This document shows, in pieces, positions 1 to 5,466 of a stretch of DNA of 5,466 nucleotides (position 1 is the stretch's first letter; every line of letters starts with the position of its first letter). The stretch spans positions 1-5,466 of the forward strand of contig JALRGK010000194.1 of NCBI GenBank assembly GCA_023253415.1. The letters run 5' to 3'. This stretch comes from Rhodocyclaceae bacterium (GTDB lineage: Bacteria; Pseudomonadota; Gammaproteobacteria; Burkholderiales; Rhodocyclaceae). A program made the translations under genes and the position numbers. Under the pieces are notes generated by a model, which was not told the DNA's origin, ran no database searches, and saw only the letters and a program-made list of their open reading frames with translations.

Positions 1-1067
1 AAAATAATCGAGGCTGGCAGCAAACATAGCCCGGTGATCATATTGAACCAGCCAAACGCGGTACCCTGCCGTTCGGCGGGTGACAAATCGGCAACCAGCG
101 CCTTTTCCACCCCTTCGGTCGCTGCCAGAAACAGGCCATATAGCGCATAGAGCATAAACAGCCAGAGGCTGCCGTGGCCTAGATACGCCAATATCAGGTA
201 CACCACCCCATACGCCGTATAGCCGGCCAACAGCAAACGGGCACGACCGATTCGGTCCGACCAGGCAGCCAACGGCGTTGAAAACAGCGTCGGCACAACG
301 GAAACCGCCGCCCACAGCAACGGAATATCCTGTTGCGCAACGCCGAGCTCTCCAGCACGCAGCAACAGAAACATATTCGATGCATTCCCCAGCGAAAACA
401 CCCCAACGACCACCAGATAACGCTTCATTGCCCCACTGATTTTGTGATCTCGCCAGTTGAACTTGGGCACAAGGACGAAAGATTCGTTGGGCGGGTCTTT
501 CAGAAACAACGCCAGCATCACACACGCAGCGGCGGGCACCGCCGACCAGAGAAAGATTTCCTGCAAAGGCACCGCCGAGGCAAGCAGCGCCCAGGCCACC
601 AACGGACCAACGACCGCACCCGCGTTATCCATGGCCCGATGCAATCCAAACGCCAAACCTCGACGATGCGGCCCGGCAGCGGCGGCCAGCATGGCGTCTC
701 GCGGCGAGGTCCGCAACCCCTTCCCCACCCGATCGCTAAAACGAATCAGCATCAGCCAAGGCCAGCTCGTTACAAAGGCAATGAGCGGGCGCCCCAGACC
801 AACCAAGCCGTAGCCTACGACGATCCAGGGTTTAGCCCGGCGTGTCCGATCCATCAGCACGCCGGAAAATAGCTTCAGCAGACTGGCGGTCGCCTCTGCC
901 ACCCCTTCGATCAACCCCAACGCCTTCGGGCCGGCCATCAGCACCGCCGACAAATACAGCGGTATCAGCGGATATAGCATCTCGCTCGCGCTGTCATTCA
1001 CCAGGCTGATCAGGCCGATCAGCCAGACAGTGCGGGGTAAATGGCTAAGTGATTTAAACAGCTGCAT
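1..1067 (-). CDS. MFS transporter, C-terminus cut off by window edge
   Basis: This is an inner-membrane secondary transporter of the major facilitator superfamily; the substrate cannot be told from sequence. The frame stays open from ATG at 1067 to base 1, giving 355 visible residues without a stop. TM1 contains LVNDSASEMLYPLIPLYL (residues 22-39). An MFS motif A-like loop, SGVLMDRTRRAKP, lies at 68-80, followed by RFSDRVGKGLRTSPRDAML (109-127), a signature I associate with a group of uncharacterised proteobacterial MFS proteins. A second-half motif A copy, LAAWSDRIGRAR, lies at 266-277. The helical pattern covers roughly ten membrane segments, so about two helices are missing. The start is chosen because an in-frame stop lies at 1088-1086 and no other start codon lies between. 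Its Shine-Dalgarno is weak, and it begins 18 nt after the small Cys-rich gene, so translation may depend on that gene. Drug or metabolite efflux is possible but not shown. Confidence 0.9.
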   Translation of the reverse strand, partial: MQLFKSLSHLPRTVWLIGLISLVNDSASEMLYPLIPLYLSAVLMAGPKALGLIEGVAEATASLLKLFSGVLMDRTRRAKPWIVVGYGLVGLGRPLIAFVTSWPWLMLIRFSDRVGKGLRTSPRDAMLAAAAGPHRRGLAFGLHRAMDNAGAVVGPLVAWALLASAVPLQEIFLWSAVPAAACVMLALFLKDPPNESFVLVPKFNWRDHKISGAMKRYLVVVGVFSLGNASNMFLLLRAGELGVAQQDIPLLWAAVSVVPTLFSTPLAAWSDRIGRARLLLAGYTAYGVVYLILAYLGHGSLWLFMLYALYGLFLAATEGVEKALVADLSPAERQGTAFGWFNMITGLCLLPASII

Positions 1068-1085
1068 CAGCCATCGAGGTCTAAA

Positions 1086-1292
1086 TTACTTACCAGATGC
1101 TTTTTTCTTGCGCATACGACATTCGGGATGCGCTTCAGCAACGCCTGAATGCACCGCAAAACAGCCCTCAAGCGGGCATTTTGTCCCCTTCGGGCAATGA
1201 TGCTCCAACCTGCACTGCTGTTGCGTTTGATCCGTGAAGACCATTTCGCCGGCAACTTCGCAACGAGCGATTGAAATATCAACCCCACCCAT
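1086..1292 (-). CDS. small Cys/His-rich protein, putative metal-binding (unknown function)
   Basis: A 68-residue protein of unknown function. The start is well supported: ATG at 1292 has the Shine-Dalgarno AAGGAG (1304-1299 on the minus strand) 6 nt upstream. It has six cysteines (11, 27, 33, 39, 44, 58) and four histidines (31, 32, 48, 55). The centre, HHCPKGTKCPLEGCFAVH (31-48), gives C33-x5-C39-x4-C44-x3-H48, which fits the loose CCCH zinc-finger spacing C-x4-15-C-x4-6-C-x3-H. The C-terminus is basic (RMRKKKASGK). There is no signal peptide or membrane segment, so it is probably cytoplasmic. Zinc or iron-sulfur binding is inference; RNA binding is speculation based on the CCCH resemblance and basic tail. 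It sits 18 nt upstream of the MFS gene on the same strand, so the two are probably co-transcribed. I could not find a convincing promoter in 1293-1390; read-through of the tRNA terminator is one possible source of transcript. Confidence 0.75.
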   Translation of the reverse strand: MGGVDISIARCEVAGEMVFTDQTQQQCRLEHHCPKGTKCPLEGCFAVHSGVAEAHPECRMRKKKASGK

Positions 1293-1298
1293 GATGGA

Positions 1299-1304
1299 CT
1301 CCTT
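1299..1304 (-). promoter_or_regulatory. strong Shine-Dalgarno of the small Cys-rich gene
   Basis: The minus strand reads AAAAGGAGT at 1306-1298. The core AAGGAG lies 6 nt before ATG 1292. This is the clearest ribosome binding site in the window, and it decides both the frame and the start of the 68-residue protein over the overlapping GTG at 1288 in another frame. Confidence 0.8.
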
Positions 1305-1390
1305 TTCTAGCGGTTGCTTGATGCTACGCCACTATCCGGACAACTGCACGCACTAGAGCAGACACATCAACACCAAAGGCCAGAAACTCT

Positions 1391-1430
1391 AACGAAAAAG
1401 GCCTTTAAGTCTTTCAACTTAAAGGCCTTT
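1391..1430 (-). terminator. intrinsic terminator of the tRNA-Ser unit
   Basis: A perfect 14-bp inverted repeat has arms at 1397-1410 and 1417-1430 with a 6-nt loop (1411-1416). On the minus strand the hairpin has a GGCC core and runs into TTTTTCGTT (1399-1391), the U-tract of a rho-independent terminator. It begins 7 nt after the CCA of the tRNA. On the plus strand the stem is followed by CTTAATTTGG, a poorer U-tract, so the main direction is leftward. It also separates the tRNA from the downstream small-protein/MFS genes. Confidence 0.88.
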
Positions 1431-1437
1431 CTTAATT

Positions 1438-1525
<88 letters not shown>

Positions 1526-1534
1526 GAGCCCAAT

Positions 1535-1563
1535 ATTCTAGCACGATCCTTAAAAAGTGACAG
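1535..1563 (-). promoter_or_regulatory. sigma70-type promoter of tRNA-Ser
   Basis: On the minus strand the -35 box is CTGTCA (1563-1558; 4 of 6 to TTGACA), the spacer is exactly 17 nt, and the -10 box is TAGAAT (1540-1535; 5 of 6 to TATAAT). Nine bases separate the -10 box from the mature tRNA 5' end, so transcription would start only a few bases upstream of the tRNA. The short region after the -10 contains GGGC, the GC-rich kind of discriminator often seen in stringently controlled stable-RNA promoters. The promoter call is inference from consensus match and position. Confidence 0.7.
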
Positions 1564-1687
1564 CCTCATCCCAAATCCGGCCCATGTTAAAGTGAGCGCA
1601 GCCTTTCTGGCACCTTCCAACTCAATGACATTTAACGAGAATTCACCCAGAACCCAGTACCGCCTGTTAACTGCAATCAGCAGCAAC

Positions 1688-3220
1688 ATGCGTGAGATAT
1701 TGCGCCGTATTAATGCGGCACCACGGTGGATGCTCTGGCTAAAGGCGACTTTTCTGGTGGGTGGACTTCTAGTCGGTGTTTATTACCTGATGCCGCACAT
1801 TCAGCCATTGGCACTTTCTCGAGAGCTGGTGGTGGGTACGCGCCAAACGCCGACCAGCTTCATGCAGGAAAAGACAACGGATGAAAACGGCAAGGCGATT
1901 CTGCTCGAAACGGGTTTTGATCATGACTTGGTGATGGCCTTTGCCCAATCTCTGGGTAAAAAAGTACGCTTCGTGGTGGTTGATAACGAACAGGCGCTAC
2001 ATCAGTTGTTGGAGCGTGGCGATGTGCATATGGCCGCAGCGTGGTTGAGCAAACGCTTTATCGAGGCGCCAACCAGTCGTAACCTGACCGGCGCCGACGA
2101 TGAGCAAGGCACCCAGTCTTCACTGCTACGCGCATCAAAACCCTATGCTAGCGGGAGGCTCACGGTCGTTCAATCCAGCGACTCCCTCCCTCTGGTTGAA
2201 ATAGCCCAGCTGCATGGAAAAACGCTGCATGCTGTGCGCGCGAACAGCCATGAGCTTTGGTTGAACCAGCTTCACAGCAAAAAAATCCAGGTTCAATTAC
2301 AGTCACATGAAGACTGGAACGAACTGGATCTTCTGAAAGCCGTGGCCGAACACCGCATTGATTATGCCGTGGTGCCCCGGGCCACATTCCGCATCGGCCA
2401 AAATTACTTCCAGGGCATTGAAAGCAGCCTGGCGCTGGGCGAGGATGACGAACTTATCTGGGCTTTCCCTAAGCACGGCGGTGATCTGCTGGTTCAGGAA
2501 GCCAATCGTTTTCTGGCAGATGCAGAGAAGAACGGCACCTTACGCCAGCTGCATGACCGCTACTTCGGTGCCATTGATCGTTTACAGGAAGCGGACCGAA
2601 GTGGCTTTCTGACCCGGATGAAGACCAAGTTGCCTCAGTATCTGCCGCAGTTTAAACGTGCCCAGACAAGCACCGGCTACGACTGGCGACTGCTGGCCGC
2701 ATTGGCCTATCAGGAATCCAAATGGGAAAACGCCGCGACCAGCCCGACGGGTGTTCGGGGGTTGATGATGCTGACCGGAGATACGGCCGATCGGCTGGGT
2801 GTCAAAAACCGCCTCGACCCCTACGAAAGTATTATGGGTGGTGCGCGCTACCTAGATTACCTGCGCGATGAGCTGCCGGCCTCCGTACCCGAGCCGGATC
2901 GTACTTGGATGGCCATCGCTTCCTACAACGTGGGTCCGGGACAGATTGCCACTGCACGAAACCTGGCCAAATCAATGGGGCTCAACCCGAATTCCTGGGT
3001 CGATGTCAAAAAGGCATTGCCGCAACTCGGGCAAACCAAAAGTGGCGTCAAAATTCGCGGGGGTGAGGCGGTGATTACCGCAGAGAACGTGCGAATGTAC
3101 TATGCGATCCTGTCGCGTAGCTATCCGACGACTTCCGGCTTTACACTAACAACCCCGACGCGCACCTATGGTATCAGCGCGCCCAGTCCTGATACCGCTA
3201 GAACCTCAGGCCTGCGCTGA
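1688..3220 (+). CDS. mltF: membrane-bound lytic murein transglycosylase F (MltF-like)
   Basis: A periplasmic enzyme that cleaves the MurNAc-GlcNAc bond of peptidoglycan to give 1,6-anhydromuropeptides, anchored by its N-terminus. Numbered from ATG 1688 it has 510 residues (E. coli MltF is about 518). A positively charged start precedes one hydrophobic segment (about 14-35); there is no lipobox. A solute-binding-protein family 3 type domain follows (about 45-296), opening with LVVGTRQTPTSF and ending near LHDRYFG. The SLT domain spans about 325-480: DWRLLAALAYQESKW with catalytic Glu343, SPTGVRGLMML (352-362), GGARYL and AIASYNVGPGQ (from 409). The last 30 or so residues are rich in Ser, Thr and Pro. 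The start is uncertain: in-frame GTG 1592 and ATG 1625 would add 32 or 21 residues, and none of the three has a clear Shine-Dalgarno. I prefer 1688 because it leaves the short cytoplasmic lead usual in MltF. No clear promoter is seen. The gene diverges from tRNA-Ser and converges on serS with a 15-nt overlap. Confidence 0.93.
   Translation: MREILRRINAAPRWMLWLKATFLVGGLLVGVYYLMPHIQPLALSRELVVGTRQTPTSFMQEKTTDENGKAILLETGFDHDLVMAFAQSLGKKVRFVVVDNEQALHQLLERGDVHMAAAWLSKRFIEAPTSRNLTGADDEQGTQSSLLRASKPYASGRLTVVQSSDSLPLVEIAQLHGKTLHAVRANSHELWLNQLHSKKIQVQLQSHEDWNELDLLKAVAEHRIDYAVVPRATFRIGQNYFQGIESSLALGEDDELIWAFPKHGGDLLVQEANRFLADAEKNGTLRQLHDRYFGAIDRLQEADRSGFLTRMKTKLPQYLPQFKRAQTSTGYDWRLLAALAYQESKWENAATSPTGVRGLMMLTGDTADRLGVKNRLDPYESIMGGARYLDYLRDELPASVPEPDRTWMAIASYNVGPGQIATARNLAKSMGLNPNSWVDVKKALPQLGQTKSGVKIRGGEAVITAENVRMYYAILSRSYPTTSGFTLTTPTRTYGISAPSPDTARTSGLR
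3166..3201. repeat. inverted repeat (hairpin) at the convergent mltF/serS 3' ends
   Basis: GGTATCAG (3170-3177) and CTGATACC (3189-3196) form a perfect 8-bp stem around an 11-nt loop. CTA (3166-3168) and TAG (3199-3201) extend it past a small internal bulge. It lies inside the last codons of mltF and begins 4 nt beyond the serS stop when read on the minus strand. Neither strand has a T-run after the stem, so it is not a canonical intrinsic terminator. It may mark or protect the 3' end of serS mRNA, or both mRNAs; that role is inference. Confidence 0.55.
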
Positions 3221-4492
3221 TAGAACCTTCAGGCCGCCCATGTAAGGCTGCAGCACGTCCGGCACACGCACGCTGCCATCGGCCTGCTGGTAGTTCTCAA
3301 GAATAGCCACCAGTGTGCGGCCGACGGCCAGGCCAGACCCATTCAGCGTATGCGCAAGCTCCGGCTTCCCCTGCGCATTACGGTAACGCGCCTGCATACG
3401 GCGCGCCTGGAAGCTGCCAAAGTTGGAGCAGCTGGAAATTTCGCGATAGGTGTTCTGTGCCGGCAGCCAAACCTCCAGATCGTAGGTCTTTTGCGCCGAG
3501 AAGCCCATGTCACCGGTACACAGCACGATACGACGGTAGGGCAAGGCGAGCTGCTCCAGAATGCTCTCGGCATGACGCGTCAGCTCTTCATGCGCTTGCG
3601 CCGAATTTTCAGGCAGTTCGATGCGAACAAGCTCGACCTTATCGAACTGATGCTGGCGGATCAGGCCACGCACATCGCGACCACCGGAACCTGCTTCGGA
3701 ACGGAAGCATGGTGTGTGGCAGGCCCACTTGAGTGGCAGCTGTTCGGCAGGGGTAATGGTGTCACGCACAATGTTCGTGACCGGTACTTCGGCGGTGGGA
3801 ATGAGGTAATACGGCTCGGCCTCGCCTCGGGGTACCTGGAAAAGATCTTCGGCAAACTTGGGCAGCTGACCTGTGCCATACAGACTGGCACTGTTGACCA
3901 AATACGGGGCGTATAGTTCGGTGTAGCCATGCGCTGTCGTGTGCGTATCCAGCATGAACTGCGAGAGCGCACGATGCAGGCGGGCCACGGGACCCTGCAG
4001 CACCACGAAACGGGAACCTGTCAGTTTGGTGGCCGTTTCGAAATCCATGCCATTCAGGCCGGCACCAATATCGACGTGATCCTTGACTTCGAAATCGAAA
4101 GCGGGAATTTCCCCCCAGCGCTTGATTTCAACGTTGTCGTTTTCATCGGCACCCACCGGCACATCATCACCCGGCAAGTTAGGTAATGCCGAGGTAAAGG
4201 CTGTCATAGCTTCGAGTAGTTCGGCCAGGCGCGCTTCGGAGGCCTTAAGTTCATCACCGAGCTTGCCGACTTCAGCCAGGACAGCGCTGGCATCTTCACC
4301 CTTACCTTTGAGAATACCGATCTGTTTGGATAGGCTATTACGTTGCGCCTGCAGATCCTGCGTGCGCTGCTGCAATGTTTTGCGCTCAGCTTCCAGCACG
4401 TTGAACGGGGCAAAATCAATGGCATCACCACGTGTAGCAAGGCGGCGAGCAATTTCTTCAGGCTGTGTGCGGAGCAACTGGATATCAAGCAT
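3206..4492 (-). CDS. serS: seryl-tRNA synthetase
   Basis: A cytoplasmic class II aminoacyl-tRNA synthetase that charges tRNA-Ser (and tRNA-Sec where present) with serine using ATP. Its 428 residues match the bacterial family length of roughly 420-430. Residues about 30-100 form the long antiparallel coiled-coil arm (rich in E, K, Q, L) that contacts the tRNA-Ser variable arm. Motif 1 lies around 168-205. The serine-loop TAEVP is at 233-237, motif 2 FRSEAGSGGRDVRG at 263-276 followed by LIRQHQFDKVE, the conserved EISSCSNFGSFQARRM at 351-366, and motif 3 GSGLAVGRTLVAILEN at 385-400. All catalytic motifs are intact. ATG 4492 overlaps the rarA stop by 8 nt, with a weak GAGAG (4507-4503) 10 nt upstream, which suggests translational coupling in a rarA-serS operon. 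Its 3' end overlaps mltF tail-to-tail. The tRNA-Ser(CGA) substrate is encoded about 1.7 kb away. Confidence 0.99.
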   Translation of the reverse strand: MLDIQLLRTQPEEIARRLATRGDAIDFAPFNVLEAERKTLQQRTQDLQAQRNSLSKQIGILKGKGEDASAVLAEVGKLGDELKASEARLAELLEAMTAFTSALPNLPGDDVPVGADENDNVEIKRWGEIPAFDFEVKDHVDIGAGLNGMDFETATKLTGSRFVVLQGPVARLHRALSQFMLDTHTTAHGYTELYAPYLVNSASLYGTGQLPKFAEDLFQVPRGEAEPYYLIPTAEVPVTNIVRDTITPAEQLPLKWACHTPCFRSEAGSGGRDVRGLIRQHQFDKVELVRIELPENSAQAHEELTRHAESILEQLALPYRRIVLCTGDMGFSAQKTYDLEVWLPAQNTYREISSCSNFGSFQARRMQARYRNAQGKPELAHTLNGSGLAVGRTLVAILENYQQADGSVRVPDVLQPYMGGLKVLSAQA

Positions 4493-5466
4493 TTCGGTCT
4501 AACTCTCGTAATTGGGCTAATCGTTCTTTGATGCGTCCTTCAAGGCCGCGATCAACCGGCTGGTACCAGGAAACCTCCGGGAACCCTTCGGGAAAATAAT
4601 TGACACCGGCGGCATACGCATCAGCTTCGTTGTGTGCGTGCCGGTAACCGGCACCATGACCCAGGTCTTTCATCAACCGGGTCGGTGCATTACGCAAGTG
4701 CATAGGCACCGGGCGGGACCCATCTGCACTCACGAAGGCGCGCGCCTGATTATACGCGCGGTAGGCCGCATCGGATTTGGCGGTGGCCGCCAGATAGAGG
4801 ACGGCATTGGCCAAGGCCAGTTCGCCTTCGGGCGAACCCAGGCGTTCATAGGTGTCAGCCGCCTGGAGTGCAATCTGGGCACCGCGTGGATCGGCTAGGC
4901 CGATGTCTTCCCAGGCCATACGGACGATTCTACGCGCCAGATAACGGGGATCTGCGCCCCCATCGAGCATGCGGACAAACCAATACAACGCGGCATCGGG
5001 ATTGGAGCCACGGACAGACTTGTGAAGTGCGGAGATCTGATCGTAAAACGCATCGCCCCCTTTGTCGAAGCGACGCAGGTTCTGGGCCAGGGTGTTGGCG
5101 ACAAATTCGGCGTCGATCTCTGTCTGACGGCTCGCTTTGGCAGCGGCAACGGTCTGTTCGATGAGGTTAAGCAGTTTGCGGGCATCACCATCCGCCACGC
5201 CGATCAACCGGGTGCGAGCATCGTCACTCATGAGGATATTCGGCAAGGTGGCCATAGCCCGATCAAACAGTTCGGCCAACTCTTCGACGGTGAGTGATTT
5301 GAGGACATAAACGGCGGCACGCGACAGGAGCGCTGCGTTGACTTCAAAGGACGGATTCTCGGTTGTGGCACCAATAAAGGTGACGAGGCCCGACTCCACA
5401 TGCGGTAGGAACGCATCCTGCTGCGACTTGTTGAAGCGGTGGACTTCATCAACGAAAAGAATCGTC
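4485..5466 (-). CDS. rarA: replication-associated recombination protein A, N-terminus cut off by window edge
   Basis: A cytoplasmic AAA+ ATPase of the RarA/MgsA (Mgs1/WRNIP1) family that acts at stalled replication forks and on SSB-coated DNA. The frame is open from base 5465 down to the TGA at 4487-4485, giving 326 visible residues. About 110-120 N-terminal residues, including Walker A, lie beyond the right edge. The visible part begins with Walker B, TILFVDEVHRFNKSQQDAF (acidic pair D6-E7). Sensor 1 FIGATTENPSF is at 30-40 and the arginine-finger segment ALLSR at 45-49; GDARKLLNLIEQ is sensor-2-like. The family C-terminus follows: YDQISALHKSVRGSNPDAALYW, VPMHLRNAPTRLMKDLGHG and an RGLEGRIKERL end, matching E. 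coli RarA closely. GTG at 5399 is internal and not the start, because conserved coding continues upstream of it. The stop lies inside the start region of serS (8-nt overlap). In E. coli the order is lolA-rarA-serS, so lolA may lie to the right. Confidence 0.98.
   Translation of the reverse strand, partial: TILFVDEVHRFNKSQQDAFLPHVESGLVTFIGATTENPSFEVNAALLSRAAVYVLKSLTVEELAELFDRAMATLPNILMSDDARTRLIGVADGDARKLLNLIEQTVAAAKASRQTEIDAEFVANTLAQNLRRFDKGGDAFYDQISALHKSVRGSNPDAALYWFVRMLDGGADPRYLARRIVRMAWEDIGLADPRGAQIALQAADTYERLGSPEGELALANAVLYLAATAKSDAAYRAYNQARAFVSADGSRPVPMHLRNAPTRLMKDLGHGAGYRHAHNEADAYAAGVNYFPEGFPEVSWYQPVDRGLEGRIKERLAQLRELDRNA

Noticed and set aside
333..872. Long plus-strand frames of 179 and 118 residues inside the MFS gene
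   Set aside because: Their products are low-complexity Arg/Gln/His/Pro-rich without motifs, opposite a clear multi-helix transporter; they are antisense shadows.
1054..1074. Six-codon mini-ORF (MADAAV) overlapping the MFS start
   Set aside because: It has no ribosome binding site of its own and a length expected by chance, so it is not supported as a leader peptide.
1067..1288. Minus-strand 73-residue open frame (GTG 1288) whose stop overlaps the MFS start as TGATG
   Set aside because: The TGATG arrangement looks like coupling, but the Shine-Dalgarno is better spaced for ATG 1292 in the other frame. That frame has the ordered Cys/His pattern, while this one is a featureless basic peptide.
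1305..1395. Promoter for the small Cys-rich gene
   Set aside because: TTGATG and TTGTCC resemble -35 boxes and TAGCAT a -10 box, but no pair has acceptable spacing, so none is called.
3313..3916. Plus-strand frames of 139 and 188 residues opposite serS
   Set aside because: serS is intact with every class II motif, and these antisense frames show no domain or translation signal.
5397..5399. GTG as the start of rarA
   Set aside because: Conserved RarA sequence including Walker B continues in frame upstream to the window edge, so the codon is internal.

Overview
The window looks like a chromosomal segment of a gammaproteobacterium. The reasons are the rarA-serS gene order (in E. coli, lolA-rarA-serS), an MltF-type murein transglycosylase that implies a Gram-negative envelope, and a tRNA gene that encodes its own CCA. 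Base composition is moderately GC-rich by eye. A sulfur-oxidising or Chromatiales-like gammaproteobacterium would fit, but that is a guess and the sequence does not settle genus.

Layout, left to right. (1) Positions 1-1292, minus strand: a probable two-gene unit. A 68-residue Cys/His-rich small protein with a strong Shine-Dalgarno comes first, followed 18 nt later by a major facilitator superfamily (MFS) transporter whose C-terminal end runs off the left edge. (2) Positions 1391-1563, minus strand: a complete tRNA-Ser(CGA) unit with a sigma70-like promoter, an 88-nt tRNA and an intrinsic terminator. The rest of 1293-1437 holds nothing else I can support. (3) About 1592/1688-3220, plus strand: an mltF-like gene, divergent from the tRNA, with one membrane segment, a periplasmic solute-binding-type domain and a lytic transglycosylase domain. 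(4) Positions 3206-5466, minus strand: serS (complete) preceded by rarA (its N-terminus lies beyond the right edge). serS overlaps the end of rarA by 8 nt, and its 3' end overlaps the mltF 3' end by 15 nt.

Most of the window is core housekeeping: replication-fork maintenance (RarA), serine charging (SerRS) with one of its own substrates, tRNA-Ser(CGA), about 1.7 kb away, and peptidoglycan turnover (MltF). I see no mobile element, CRISPR array or phage gene. The least explained part is the small Cys/His-rich protein, which carries a CCCH-zinc-finger-like spacing and sits directly upstream of the MFS transporter. A second unexplained item is a perfect inverted repeat where the mltF and serS 3' ends converge.
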